From contig BJHW01000001.1 in the NCBI GenBank assembly GCA_005405945.1, positions 2,852,001 through 2,916,000 of the forward strand: a DNA stretch of 64,000 nucleotides, given 5' to 3'. Source of the stretch: Streptomyces violaceusniger (GTDB lineage Bacteria; Actinomycetota; Actinomycetes; Streptomycetales; Streptomycetaceae). A program made the translations under genes and the position numbers. Under the pieces are notes generated by a model, which ran no database searches, was not told the DNA's origin, and saw nothing but the letters and a program-made list of their open reading frames with translations. Positions 11,464 to 24,463 of the stretch are shown here, in pieces (within the stretch, counting starts at the first letter, position 1; each line of letters starts with the position of its first letter).

Positions 11464-14400
11464 TCAGGACGGTCCGAATTCCTGGTCGATGAAGCTGAAG
11501 AGCTCGTCGGCCTCCGCAGACTCCAAATGGCCGGCGATGGTGGCCGGGGCCTGATGCGCCGGGTCGTCCGGTGCCGGGCTGCCGGGTATGGGGCCGTCCG
11601 GTGCCGGGTCGTCGGGAACGGGAACGTCCGCAACCGCGCCGTCCCGGTTGCCGCGCCACTGGGACAGGAGGCTCTCCAGGCGGTTCGCGACCATGGCGCG
11701 CGTCGCGTCGTCCGGCTCCGTGCGCGGGCCGAGGAGCGTGGCCTCCAACCTGTCGAGCTCGGTGGTCAGGAGAGGGTCCGCGTCCCCCGTTGTCCCCGCA
11801 GGTGCCAGTTCCTTTCCGATGTGTTCGGCGAGCGCGGCCGGGCTGGGGTAGTCGAAGATCAGGGTCGTGGGCAGCCGCAACCCGGTGGCCGCGTTCAGCC
11901 GGTTGCGCAGTTCCACCGCGGTGAGAGAGACGAAGCCTAGGTCGAGGAAGCCTCGATCAGGCGCCACGGATCCCACTGCCCCGTGGCCCAGGATGGCCGC
12001 GGCATGTTCCTGGACCGACCGGAGCAGTACCCGCTGTCGCTCCCCGTGGCTGAGGCCCGACAGACGCTGTACCAGCGGCGCCCCTTTGGGACGGGAGGCT
12101 TCGGCGTGGCTGGGGGTGCGTCGTGCGGGTGCCGGCCGACGGACGCGTCCCTTCGGCTGGGCCAAGCGCGGCGTGAACACCTCGCCGCTCCGTAGAGCCA
12201 CCTGGTCCCCTCCCGCCAGGACGGCCTGGGGCAGGACATCAAGCGACGCCGCCGAATCGTCCATGTCCATCAACACGAACCGCCCCGGATTCTCCGTCTG
12301 CGCGGAGCGCATCAACTCCCACAGCGGGGCCGCCGCCGGATCGCCGACGTCCTCACCCGCCTCGACGGCCACCGCACCCCGCGTCACCACCACCAACCGC
12401 GACAGAGCGAACCTCTCCTCCGCCAACCACTCCCGCACCACACCCAAGATCCCGTCCACGGCACCACTCCCGGCCGACACCACGCCCTCGCCGACAGCGG
12501 AATCCACGCACACCACCGCCACGTCGGGCACCGCGTGCTCGCCCAGCGCGGCGAGATCCTCAAAGAGCTCCGCCCCCAACGCCTCAGCCAACCCGAAGAC
12601 GTCCTCCCCGACCAGAGCACACCTCCGCTCTCCGCCCCCCAACGCCACACGCGACGCGGTCGGCGCCCACACCACTCGGTACTGGCACTCCCCCGCCGAG
12701 GCCGCGAACTCCGCCTCCCGCGCCGGTCGTGTGACCAGAGCGTCCACCGACACCACCGGCATCCCCGCCGCATCGACCACTGCCACCGACAGCCCGCCAT
12801 CACCACCCGGTGCCAGCCGCACCCGCACCACCGAAGCCGCGGCCGCGGCCGCATGCAGGGACACACCACTCCACACGAACGGCAACCGCACCCCGTCCCC
12901 AGCACCGTCCACGCATGCCAACCACGCGTACAACGCCGCATCCAACAACGCCGGATGCATACCCAAGCGACCTGTGCTCGCCCCCTCTCCGGCAACTCCG
13001 CCTCGGCGAAGACTTCCTCTCCCCTGCGCCACACCGACCGCAGCGCGCCAAACGCCGGCCCATACTCAAGCCCCGCACCCGCCAACCGCTCATACGTACC
13101 CGCGAAGTCCACCATCTGGGCCCCACCGGTGGCCATGCGCTCACATCCCCCGAACCGCCGCCCATATCGGCACCAACGCTCAGCACACCCCGCGCATGGC
13201 ACGTCCACGCATCGCTGTCGCCGCCACGGGCGTACACGCTCAGCTCGCGCCGGCCTTCCTCCCGCGGTCCGCCGACGACGAGTTGCACCTGGACCGCGTC
13301 CTCGTCAGCCAGTACCAGCGGCACCTCCAGCGTCAGCTCCTCCAGCCGGCGACACCCCACCTCCTCCCCGCCCGCAAGGCCATCTCCACCAAGGCCGACC
13401 CCGGCACGACCACTCGCCCCAGCATCACATGATCAGCAAGCCATGGCTGGGCGCGCGGCGAGAAACGCCCGGTCAGCAAGAACCCGTCCGACTCGGGCAG
13501 CGGCACCGCCGCTCCCAGCAGCGGATGCTCCGTCGGCTCCAACCCCACCGAGGCCGCATCACCGGATACCGCGGTAGCGCGCGAGTCGAGCCAGTACCGC
13601 CGACGCTGGAACGCGTACGTCGGCAAGTCCACGCGCCGCGCCCCCGATCCCGCGAACACAGCCGGCCAATCCACCCCGGCGCCACCCACAAACGCCTCAG
13701 CCACGGAGGCCAGCAACCGATCCGGACCGCCCTCGCCACGGCGCAACGACCCCACCGCCGCGACCCCGACGCCACAGTCGTCGGCCGTCTCCTCCACGCC
13801 CATCACCAACACCGGATGCCCACTGGCTTCCACGAACACCCGGAAGCCCTCACCCAGCAACGCCCGCACCGTCTCGTCGAACCGCACCCTCCCGCGCAGG
13901 TTCCGATACCAATACCGCGCGTCCAATTCCACCGTGTCCAACACACCGCCCGTCACCGTGGAATAGAACGGGACCGACGACGACCGCGGAGCAATCCCGG
14001 CAAGGCTCCCCTCAAGCTCGGCCTCGATCGCCTCGACATGCGCACAGTGCGAGGCGTAATCCACCGATACCCGACGCGCTCGTACCCCCTCCGCCTCACA
14101 CACCGCCAGCAGCTCCTCAGCCGCTTCCACATCACCCGACACCACCACCGCCGACGGCGCGTTCACCGCCGCTACCGACAACCGCTCACCCCACACCGCC
14201 AACCGCTCCTCCACCGCTCCCACAGGCAGACTCACCGACACCATCGCCCCACGGCCCGACAGTGCCCGCAACGCGCGACTGCGTACCGCCACCACCCGCG
14301 CGCCGTCCTCCAAGGACAAGCCACCCGCCACCACCGCGGCCGCGATCTCCCCCTGCGAATGCCCCACCACCGCCGACGGCACCACACCCAACGAACGCCA

Positions 14401-16290
14401 CGTCCCCGCCAGCGACACCATCACCGCCCACATCACCGGCTGCACCACATCGACCCGGTCAATCCACTCCTGCCCTTCAACACCTCGCACCACATCCAGC
14501 AACGACCACTCAACCGACGCCGCCAGCGCCGCCGCGCATTTCTGCATCCACTCCGCGAACACCGGCGACGCATCCAGCAACTCGACCGCCATCGCCACCC
14601 ACTGCCACCCCTGGCCGGGGAAGACGAACACCGCTCTGTCGTCGGAGCCGAAAACGGCACCGTGCGCGACGTCCGGGGCCTCCCGTCCCTCCGCCAAGGC
14701 GGCCAAGCCGCGCACCATGTCTGCGCGATCCGCGCCCAGGACCACCGCGCGGCGGTCGAACACCGCGCGGGTGGTCGCCAGCGAGAAACCGACATCGCCC
14801 GTTGCCACCGCGTCCGGGCCGACCCCTTCGTCGAGAAGCGACAGCAACCGCGCGGCCTGGTCCCGGACCGCCGCCTCGGACTTCGCCGACAGCACCCAGG
14901 GGGTGATACCGCCGACGGAAAACGCCAGGGTGTTCGGCGCGGGCTCGTCGTCCGCCTCGGCCCCCGCAGCCGCCTGGCCCAGTGCCGGTTCGGGTGCCTG
15001 TTCCAGGATGACGTGGGCGTTCGTTCCGCTCACCCCGAAGGAAGACACACCCGCCCGACGCGGCCGGCCCGTCTCAGGCCACGCGATGGGGTCGGTCAGC
15101 AGCCTCACCGTGCCCGCGGACCAGTCCACATGCGGCGACGGCTCATCGACGTGCAAGGTCTGGGGCAACAGCCCGTGCCGCATGGCCAGCACCGTCTTGA
15201 TGACGCCGGCCACGCCCGCGGCGGCTTGGGTGTGCCCGATGTTGGACTTCACCGAACCCAGCCACAACGGCCGGTCTCCCTCCCGGTCACGACCGTACGT
15301 GGCCAGCAGCGCATGCGCCTCGATCGGGTCGCCCAGCGTCGTGCCCGTACCGTGCGCCTCCACGACGTCGACCTCACCCGCGGTCAGCCCCGCGTTCGCC
15401 AACGCCGCCCGGATCACCCGCTGCTGCGACGGGCCGCTCGGAGCCGTCAGGCCGTTGGAGGCACCGTCCTGGTTCACAGCCGAACCCCGTACCACCGCCA
15501 GAACCTGGTGCCCCTGGCGTCGGGCCTCCGACAGCCGCTCCACCACCAGTACGCCCACGCCCTCGGAGAAGCCGGCACCGTCGGCCGTAGCCGCGAACGC
15601 CTTGCAGCGCCCGTCAGGAGCGAGCCCGCCCTGGCGGGTGAACTCGGTGAACAGGCCGGGCGTGGCCATGACCGTCACCCCGCTGACGAGGGCGAGCGCG
15701 CACTCGCCGCTGCGCAGCGACTGTACGGCCAGGTGCAGGGCCACCAGCGAGGACGAACACGCCGTGTCCACCGTCACCGCGGGGCCCTCGAAGCCCAGCG
15801 CGTAGGCCACCCGGCCGGAGAGCACACTGGCCGTGTTGCCGGTGATGGCGTACCCCGTCGCCTCCTCGGGCATGTCGGGGCTCATGGCGAGGTAGTCCTG
15901 GCCGTTCGTCCCGGTGAAGACGGCGGTTCCGGGGCCCCTGAGCGCCGAGGGGTCGATGCCCGCCCGCTCCAGCGCCTCCCAGGACGTCTCCAGCAGGAGT
16001 CGCTGCTGCGGGTCCATCGCCAGTGCCTCACGCGGCGAGATCCCGAAGAAGTCGGCATCGAAGTCCCCCGCGTCGTGGAGGAAACCGCCCTCGCCGGCAC
16101 AGGACGTCCCGGCCCGGTCGGATCCGGAGTCCGGGTCGTACAAAGCCTCAACGTCCCAGCCGCGGTCGTCGGGGAACGGGGTGATTCCCTCCCCACCCGT
16201 ATCGAGCATCCGCCACAGGTCCTCGGGGACTGGACGTCACCGGGGAATCGGCAGCTCATCCCGACGATGACCACGGGGTCCTGGTCCGTC
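11464..16290 (-). other. PKS module 2: KS-AT(methylmalonyl)-DH-truncated KR-ACP
   Basis: KS at about 15000-16275 (TACSSS), AT at 13600-14960 with GHSQGE and YASH (methylmalonyl type), DH at 12890-13540 with [14 protein letters not shown] and HPALLDAAL. The KR structural half (12160-12690) is present, but the catalytic half with its Rossmann motif and Ser/Tyr/Asn residues is absent: around 12150-12160 the sequence jumps in frame from PRLAQ to the post-KR linker ([11 protein letters not shown]) and then to the ACP (11820-12040). The ACP motif reads LGFVSL instead of the usual LGFDSL; the phosphopantetheine serine is kept. Without a KR the DH should have no substrate, so a beta-keto group is the simplest prediction unless a KR acts in trans. 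Confidence 0.8.
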
Positions 16291-19200
16291 GCCGGTTCGG
16301 CGGCCACGGGCGAGGCTGCCGCCGCCTCCGGGCCGGGGAGCAGTTCCGCGCGCAGGTGGGCCGCGAGCGCGCGGGCGTTCGGGAAGTCGAAGGCCGAAGT
16401 GGGCGACAGGCGCAGGCCGGTCGCCGCGTTCAGGTGGTTGCACAGCTCGATGGCGGTCACCGAGTCGAGGCCGAGGTCTTTGAACGCGCGGGACGGATCA
16501 ACCGCGTCGGCTCCCACGTGGCCCAGTACCGACGCCACGTGTTCACGTACCACGGCGAGCATCGCCGTCTCCTGTTCGGCCCGGGTCGCCAGGCCGGCCA
16601 GCCTGCCGACCAGGCCGTCGGGCGCGGCCGCCGCGTGTGTGCCGGGACCGGCCGCGTGAGCGAGCCTGCGTACGTCGGGCAGGTCGGCCAGGAAAGGGCT
16701 GGGGCGGGTGGCGGTGTAGGCCACATGGAACCTGTCCCATTCGATGTCCGCGATCACGACGTTGGGCTCGCCTTCGGCCACCGCGCCCGCCAGTGCCGAC
16801 ACCGCCAGTTCGGGGGCCATCTCCGGCAGGCCGTGCCGGCGCGCCACCGCGCCGATACCGCCCTCGGCCATGCCTTCCTCGGCCCAAGGGCTCCAGGCCA
16901 CCGAGGACGCGGGAAGGCCGAGGCCGTGCCGGTGCTCGGCGAGGGCGTCGAGGTAGGCGTTGCCGGGCGCGTAGTTGCCCTGTCCGGAGGCGCCCAGGGT
17001 GCCCGCCACGGAGGAGAAGAGCACGAACGCGTCCAGGTCCATGCCGTGGGTCAGCTCGTGCAGGTACCAGGCACCGTCGGCCTTCACCCGCAGCACGCGG
17101 TCGATCTGTTCGGGGGTCAGCCGCTCCACGACCGCGTCGTCCAGGACCGCCGCGGTGTGGACCACCGCTGACAGCGGGCAGTCGTCGGATACGTCATCGA
17201 GGAGCCGGGCGAGTGCCGCGCGGTCGCTCACGTCGCAGGCGGTGATGGTCACCCGCGGGCCGGCAGCCTCCAGTTCCTCGCGCAGCGCGGAGGCACCGGG
17301 TGCCTCCGGTCCGCGGCGGCTGACCAGCACCACGTGCTCGGCGCCCGACCGGGCCAGCCAGCGGGCCACCTGCGCGCCCAGACCACCGGTACCACCCGTC
17401 ACCAGCACGGTGCCGCGCGGGCGCCACTCCGCCCGTGGGGCGCGACGCGGGGCGCGGACGAGACGGCGGGTGAGCATCCCGGAGCCGCGGATCGCGACCT
17501 GGTCCTCGCCCTCGGCACCGGCCAGTACCGCCGCCAGCAGGCGGCCCGCACGCGTGTCCCACCGCTCCGGCAGGTCCACCAAGCCGCCGAACCGCTCCGG
17601 GTGCTCCAGTGCCACGATCCGGCCCAGGCCCCACACCATCCGCTGGGCGAGGACGCCGACCTGTTCCGTGTCCGCCGTGGCCACCGCACCGCGGGTCAGG
17701 CACCACAGGGGTCCCTTCACTCCCGCGTCGCCCAGCGCCTGGAACAGGGCGAGGGTCCCGGTCAGGCCCGCCCGGGAGACACCGGCTCCGGTGGGCGGTC
17801 CGTCAGCCAGGGACAGCAGCGACAACACACCCCTGTACCCGCCGCCGCCCTCCGCCCGAACACCACGCAGCGAGTCGGCGATCTGCTCGCGGACGGCCGC
17901 GGCGGACAGCTCGACCGTGACCACGTCGCCGCCGTGGTCCCGCACCGCGGCCGCGGTCGACTCCACGGCCTCCCCGGCGCAGCCCTCCGGGGCGACCAGC
18001 AGCCAGGTGCCGGACAGCGTCAGCTGACGCGCCGTGCTCATGGGCACCCACGTGGTGCGGTAACGCCAGCCGTCCACCGTCGAGACCACGAGCTGCCGCT
18101 GCCGCCAGGACCGCAAAGCGGGCAGCACGTGCCCCAGCGGCTCGTCGTCGACCTCCAGAGCGCCGGCCAGCTCCTCCACGTCGCCGCTCTCCACGGACTG
18201 CCAGAACGCCGCGTCAGCCGCGCTGCCCTCCGGCGGGGGCGCGGCGTCCGGCTCCCACCAGAACCTCTGGTGCTGGAACGCGTACGTGGGCAGATCGACG
18301 CGCCGCGCCCCCGACCCGGTGTACGCCTGCGTCCAGTCCACCGGCACACCGTGGACGAACGCCTCGCCCAGGGACGTGAGCATACGTCGCGCGCCGCCGT
18401 CGTCGCGCCGCAGCGAACCGACCACCAGGGCGTCGCTTCCCGCGGCCTCCAGCGTCTCCCGCACGCTCGCGGTCAGCACCGGGTGCGCGCTGCACTCCAC
18501 GAACGCCCCGAAGCCCTCAGCGGCCAGCACCCGGATCGCCTCTTCGAAACGCACCGTGTGCCGCAGGTTGCGCACCCAGTACTCGGCATCCGGGCCGCGC
18601 TCGCCACCCAGCCACTCCCCAGTGACCGTGGAGAAGAAGGGCACCGCAAACGCCTGGGGTTCCACCGGCGCCAGATCGGCCAGGATCCGCTCGCGAACCT
18701 CATCGACCTGCGAGGAGTGCGAGGCGTAGTTCACCGCGACACGCCCCGCCCTTATGCCGTCGCGCTCATACCTTGCCAGCAGTACGTCCAGCGCCTCCGG
18801 CGTACCCGACACCACCGTGGAGGACGGCCCGTTGACCGCCGCCACCGCCACCGCCCCGCCCAGCGCCTCGATACGCCGGCGCACTTCCTCGACCGGTGAC
18901 GCCACCGACACCATCCCGCCGCACCCGGCCAGCCCGGTGCCGATCGCGCGGCTGCGCAACGCCGCCACCCGGGCACCGTCCCGCAGCGAGAGGCCGCCCG
19001 CCACCACCGCGGCCGCGATCTCCCCTGCGAGTGGCCCACCACGGCCGCCGGTTCGACACCGTAGGAGCGCCACACCTCGGCCAGCGACACCATGACCGCC
19101 CACAGTGCCGGCTGGACCACCTCCACCCGCTCCAACGCATCGGCATCGTCGAGCACATCCAGCAGCGACCACTCCACGAACGAGGACAGCGCCGCCGCAC

Positions 19201-22200
19201 ACTCGCCCATCCGTGAGGCGAACGCCGTCGAGGACGACAGCAGCTCCCGAGCCATTCCTACCCACTGCGACCCCTGCCCCGGGAACACGAACACGGGGCG
19301 AGGCGTGATTCCGCCGTCTCGCGCCGCACCGCTCGGCGCGGTGGACTCGGCCACAGCCCGTACCCCTGCGAGGAGTTCCTCCCGCGAGCCGCCCGTCACG
19401 ACCACGCGCCGCTCGTGAAGCGACCGTGAGGTGACCAGGGACACCCCGACGTCGACGGGCGACATCTCGGGGCGCGCCTCCAGGAAGGAAGCGAGCCGTC
19501 GCGCCTGCTCGCGCAGCGCCGCCTCGCTCTTCCCCGACAGGACCCAGGGCATGACAGCGGGGGCGTCGTCTGGTTCTTCCGCCGGCGCTTCCGGCTTGTC
19601 CGGGGCCTCTTCGGCGACTTCGGCCTCTTCCAGAATGACGTGTGCGTTGGTGCCGCTGATCCCGAACGAGGAGACACCCGCCCGTCGCGGACGACCACCC
19701 CCGACCCAGGCACGCGCCTCGGTCAGCAGTTCCACCCCACCCGCCGACCAATCCACCTGCGTCGTCGGCTCCTCCACGTGCAACGTCTTCGGCAACACGC
19801 CGTGCCGCATCGCTAACACCATCTTGATCACACCGGCCACACCCGCGGCCGCCTGCGTATGACCGATGTTCGACTTCAACGACCCCAGCCACAACGGCCG
19901 GTCCGCGCCCCGGTCCCGCCCATGCCCATACGTGGCCAGCAACGCCTCCGCCTCGATCGGGTCCCCCAGCCTCGTCCCCGTACCGTGCGCCTCTACAGCG
20001 TCGACCTCACCCGCGCCAAGTCCCGCGCTCGCCAACGCCGCCCGGATCACCCGCTGCTGCGACGGACCATTCGGCGCCGTCAACCCATTCGACGCACCAT
20101 CCTGATTCACCGCGGAACCACGCACCACGGCAAGGACCCGGTGCCCGTTCCGCCTGGCGTCCGACAGCCGCTCCACCACCAGCACACCCACGCCCTCGCC
20201 CCACCCCGTGCCATCCGCACCCGACGAAAACGCCTTACACCGACCATCCGCCGACAGCCCGCGCTGACGACTGAATTCGATGAACATGTCCGGGGAGGCC
20301 ATGACCGTGGCGCCGCCGACGAGGGCCAGGTCGCATTCGCCCGAACGCAGCGCCTGACCAGCCAGATGCAGCGCCACCAGCGACGACGAGCACGCCGTAT
20401 CCACCGTCACCGCCGGACCTTCCAGTCCGAGTGCGTAGGCGATGCGGCCGGACATCACACTCGGGGTGTTACCGGTCAGCAGGTAACCGGCGAAGCCGTC
20501 AGCGGCCTGGTGAGCACGTGGACCGTAGTAGTGGGTGGTGGCCCCTATGTAGGTGCCGGTCGCCGACTCGCGGCGCGATCGCGGATCGATTCCGGCTCGT
20601 TCCAGTGCCTCCCATGACGTCTCCAGCAGCAGCCGCTGCTGGGGGTCCATCGCCAGCGCCTCACGCGGCGAGATCCCGAAGAACTCGGCGTCGAAGTCAC
20701 CAGCTCCGGTGAGAAAGCCGCCGTTCCGTGTGTAGCTGGTGCCCCAGTGCTCGGGGTCCGGGTCGTAGAGGCCGTCCAGATCCCACCCCCGGTCGGTGGG
20801 GAACCCGGAGATGACGTCCTCGCCGGTGACGACCAGGTGCCACAGCTGTTCGGGCGTGCTCACCCCGCCGGGGTAGCGGCACGCCATGCCCACGATGGCC
20901 AAGGGCTCCGCCGTCGCCTTCGCGACACGCGTGACGGCCGCCTGTCGCTTTCCGGTGATCTCTTCGTAGAGGTGGTGGGCGAGACCGTGCGGGGTCGGGT
21001 AGTCGAAGATCAGCCGGCCGGCGAGGGGCAGGCCGGTGCGTGCGGCGAGACCGTCAGCCAGCTCCTGCGCCATCAGCGAGTCGAAGCCGAGGTCCTTGAA
21101 CGTCAGCGTGGCATCGACCCGGCCGGTGTACTCCATGACCGACGCCGCCTGGTCGCACACCGTGTCGAGGACGGCGTCACGTTGTTCGGGCTCGGACAGC
21201 CCGGCCAGAACAGCGGCGAGGCGTCCGTCGGCACGCCCCGGGTCCAACGCCGTCGCCACCCCGGCCCCATCGGTCTCGAGGACCTTCCGCGTGGGTTCGG
21301 CGACCGTCCGTTCCGGTGACGACTGGCTCTCGATCCAGTACCGCTCGCGCTGGAACGCGTAGGTGGGCAGGTCGACTTGTCGCGCGCCCGCGAAGAACGG
21401 TTCCCAGTCGACCTCCTCGCCGCGCACCCACAGATGGGCCACCGCAGTGGTCGCGGTATTCCTCTCGTCCCGATCCCTGCGGCAGAACGGGACGGCGGCG
21501 ACGTCGGGAAGAGTCCGCTCGTCCTCGGTCCAGGCCCGGACCGACTCCTTGATCATGGGGGTGAGGACTGCGTCAGGGCCGATCTCCAGAAAGGTCGCAA
21601 CCCCGCGCTCACGCATCGTGGTCACCGCGTCAGCGAACAACACCGTCCTACGCACCTGGCGCACCCAGTACTCCGGGTCCTGCAACACCCCCGGAGCGGC
21701 CGCCCGTCCCGTGACGGTCGACACCACCGGCACAGACTGATCCCGAAACTCCACCGACCCCACAACCCGCCCGTACGCCTCGAACATCGGCTCCATCAAC
21801 GCCGAATGAGACGCGATGGACACCGCCAACCGCCGCGTCCTGACCCCAGCCTCCGCCAAGCGCCCCGCCTCGGCCAACACCGGCTCAAGCGTCCCCGAAA
21901 GCACCACCGACTCAGGACCGTTCACCGCCGCGAGCTCCACACCGTCACCCAAACGCACCGCATCCACCCCAGCCCCACCGCCACCATCACGCCCTCGCCG
22001 GTCGGCAATCCATGCATCAACCACCCCCGCGCCAGCACCACCCGAGCCGCATCCCGCAGCGACCACACACCCGCCACATAAGCCGCCACCAACTCACCCA
22101 ACGAATGCCCCGCAACCACCGAAGGACGCACATCCCACGAACCCAACAAACGCCACAAAGCCACCTCGAACGCGAACAACGCCGGCTGCGCCCACCCCGT

Positions 22201-24068
22201 CCCGTGCAACCCGTCAATGCCTCCGGACATCACCTCCCGCAGTCGACCTGAATAACCATCTCCAACCCCAAAAAACTCCCGCAACTCATCCGAGAGCTTC
22301 ACGTCAGCGGCCACACCACTGGCGACCTCGTCATAGACGCCCAACACCTCATCCAGCGCCTCAGCGAACACACTGAAACCTGACAGCCCCTCACCCATAC
22401 CCACTCGCTGCGCACCCTGCCCCGAAAACACCACTCCCACAGCACCGTCCACCACCGAACCCGACACCACGCCCGGTCCACCACCCCGCTCGGCCAGTCC
22501 CGACAACCCCTCGGCCAACTCGCCCCGCCCCGTACCCACCACCGCCGCACGATGCCCGAAAGACGACCGCGACGACACCAGCGACCAACCGACGTCCACG
22601 ACATCCACGTCACCCGCGTCCTCGACAAAGCCGGCCAGGCGGCGTGCCTGTCCGCGCAGCGCCTCCTCGGAGCGGCCGGAGACGATCCAGGGCACGACCG
22701 GCAGATCCGTTCCGGTACGCCCGCCGGTGCGCTCGTGTGCCGGTTCCGGCCGCCAGTCCGACAGCACGACGTGGCAGTTGCTACCGCCCATCCCGAAGGA
22801 GCTCACTCCCGCGACGAGTTGCTCGTCCGGCGCCGGGTACCCGGGCCACGGACCGAGTGTCCGCTGCACCCGGAGGTTGAGTTCGTCCAGAGGAATCCGG
22901 GGGTTCGGTGTCTCGAAGTTCAAGCTGGCGGGCAGCAATCGATGTTTGAGGGCCAGGACCGTCTTGATGAACCCGGCGATACCGCCCGCGCCACTCAGGT
23001 GGCCGATGTTGGTTTTGATCGACCCGACCGCGAGAGGCCGGCCGACCGGACGCCGACGGCCGATGGCCTCCCCCAGTGCGGCAGCCTCGACCGGGTCGCC
23101 TACCGGCGTCCCGGGTCCGTGCAGCTCGACATAGCGGACGGCGGCCGGCGACAGGCCGGCGTGCTCGCAAGCCCGGGTGACGACGTCGACCTGGGAGCCC
23201 ACCGTCGGAGAGGTGAGCGTCTCCCCACCGCCATCGTTGTTGGTCGCGCTGCCGCGCACCAGGCACAGGACGCGGTCTCCGTCGTCGAGCGCGGCGCTCA
23301 GACGCTTGAGCACGACGGCGCCTCCGCCCTCGCCCACCACGTATCCGTTGGCCCTGGCGTCGAACGTGTAGCAGCGACCGTCTGGCGAGAGACCGCCCAA
23401 GCTCGCGGCGAGCTGCACACTTTCCGGCATCAGGTGCAGGTTGACGCCGCACGCGATGGCCAGTTCCGACTCCCCGGACCGCAGGCTCTCGCAGGCCAGG
23501 TGCAGGGCCACCAAGGAGGAGGACTGCGCGGAGTCGATCGTGAGACTCGGGCCACTGGCGCCGAGGAATGCGGAGAGCCGGTTGGCGATGATGCCGCGCT
23601 GAATGCCCGGCATGGTGTGGTGGGCGCCGAGTGCTTCGGCATGTCGAGTCAGCAGCTGCGCGTAGTCGTCCGCGTTCACGCCGACGAATGTGCCCAGTCG
23701 GCTGCCGCCGACCTTGCTGGGGACCACGCGGGCGTCCTCAAGGGCTTCCCAGCCCAATTCCAATACGAGTCGCTGCTGCGGGTCGACGAAAGGCGCCTCG
23801 CGGGGGAGAGGCCGAAGAAGCCCGCGTCGAAGTCGGCCGGCCGGTCGAGAAAGGCGCCCCACCGAGGTGCCTCGTGGGAGGCCGGACCGGTCCAGCGGTC
23901 CGGCGGGACCTCCGTGACGGCGCTCTCGCCCGACGCCAACAGCTCCCACAGCCGCTGCGGGCTTTCGGCCCGCGGGAACCGGCAGGAGACGCCGATCACG
24001 GCGATAGCCGTGTCCGGGTCGACAGCGCCTCCGGCGAGAGTCTCTTCAGGCAGGCCGACAGTGGTCAT
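11464..24068 (-). CDS. Type I modular polyketide synthase gene A, loading module and modules 1-2 (seven single-base frame breaks)
   Basis: First subunit of the assembly line: KSQ-AT-ACP loading module, KS-AT-KR-ACP, then KS-AT-DH-(KR structural half)-ACP and a C-terminal docking tail ending [13 protein letters not shown]. Start ATG 24068 has GGAGG 8 nt upstream. The reading frame breaks at about 23802-23806, 21973-21976, 19022-19025, 16225-16228, 13366-13369, 13126-13132 and 12985-12990. At each point the expected family sequence resumes in another frame after one missing base, usually in a run of four or five G/C. I therefore treat it as one intact gene damaged by sequence error. It is followed by gene B after 59 nt on the same strand. 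A divergent region of about 395 nt, shared with the dioxygenase gene, presumably holds its promoter. Confidence 0.88.
16360..20905 (-). other. PKS module 1: KS-AT(methylmalonyl)-KR-ACP
   Basis: KS at about 19630-20905 with TACSSS near 20376-20403; AT at 18260-19560 with GHSQGE (broken by a missing base at 19022-19025) and YASH near 18715-18735, pointing to methylmalonyl-CoA. A KR with structural half 17700-18090 and catalytic half 16750-17410 follows, with [12 protein letters not shown] (B-type) and the YAPGN active-site region. The ACP at 16360-16580 has DLGLDSV. No DH or ER. Predicted outcome: methyl branch and beta-hydroxyl. Confidence 0.82.
20960..24068 (-). other. PKS loading module: KSQ-AT-ACP
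   Basis: The first KS (about 22760-24010) has glutamine in place of the catalytic cysteine ([14 protein letters not shown] codon at 23524-23526). That is the hallmark of decarboxylating loading modules, which turn a malonyl- or methylmalonyl-ACP into the starter acyl group. The AT (21330-22680) has GHSLGE and IASHS, an intermediate signature that does not decide between malonyl and methylmalonyl. The ACP (20960-21190) carries DLGFDSL and FDYPTP. The frame breaks at about 23804 and 21975 lie inside KSQ and AT. Confidence 0.85.
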
Positions 24069-24201
24069 CGAGAGAAACCTCCAGCACCGGACGTACGGCC
24101 GAACGAAAACGAATTCAGAAGAAGCCCGGCGTGGATTTCATGCTCTCGATATACCCGGCATCAACTGTCCTTGACTGTGCGACGCCGCACCCATCAGCGA
24201 C

Positions 24202-24223
24202 ATCGGCGATCACCGCCGTTACA
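24202..24223 (-). promoter_or_regulatory. Degenerate copy of the promoter box, upstream of PKS gene A
   Basis: The minus strand reads GTAACGGCGGTGATCGCCGA then TG, matching 17 of 22 positions of the box before the halogenase. It lies 134 nt upstream of the PKS start, in the 395-nt divergent region 24069-24463 between PKS gene A and the dioxygenase. I see no gene in that interval. The match is weaker and farther from the start than at the other three sites. Confidence 0.3.
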
Positions 24224-24463
24224 GCACCGTCCTATCGGCATCAGCTTTCGCAGCCCATTGCCCACCGGGCCGTCGGATGGTAAATGTGACGGCAGCGCAT
24301 GCCGAGTGTTCTGGTACCGGCTCGCCGATCCCGTCATCCGGTGAACCGCAGTCCGCCGAGCCGCTTCCCAGACCTGGTACATCACACAGACTTCGCGCAT
24401 CACACCCGAGCGGCCGTCGACCTCAGCCAATGAATCCGCTGTATCACCATGGAGGGAAAGGGT

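Noticed and set aside
11405..11659. N-terminal extension of PKS gene B
   Set aside because: It overlaps the end of gene A, is Pro/Arg-rich without homology, and the docking segment begins at ATG 11404.
23676..24068. Separate short gene at the start of PKS gene A
   Set aside because: Its protein is the beginning of the KSQ domain and continues in the next frame after one missing C at 23802-23806.
362..24068. Identification of the polyketide as a known macrolide
   Set aside because: The module string (KSQ; KR; DH with lost KR; DH-ER-KR; KR) does not fit any assembly line that I can recall with certainty, and later modules are missing, so no product name is given.
24069..24463. Riboswitch or RNA gene in the divergent region
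   Set aside because: No conserved fold was recognised; the interval is explained by two promoters and the degenerate box.
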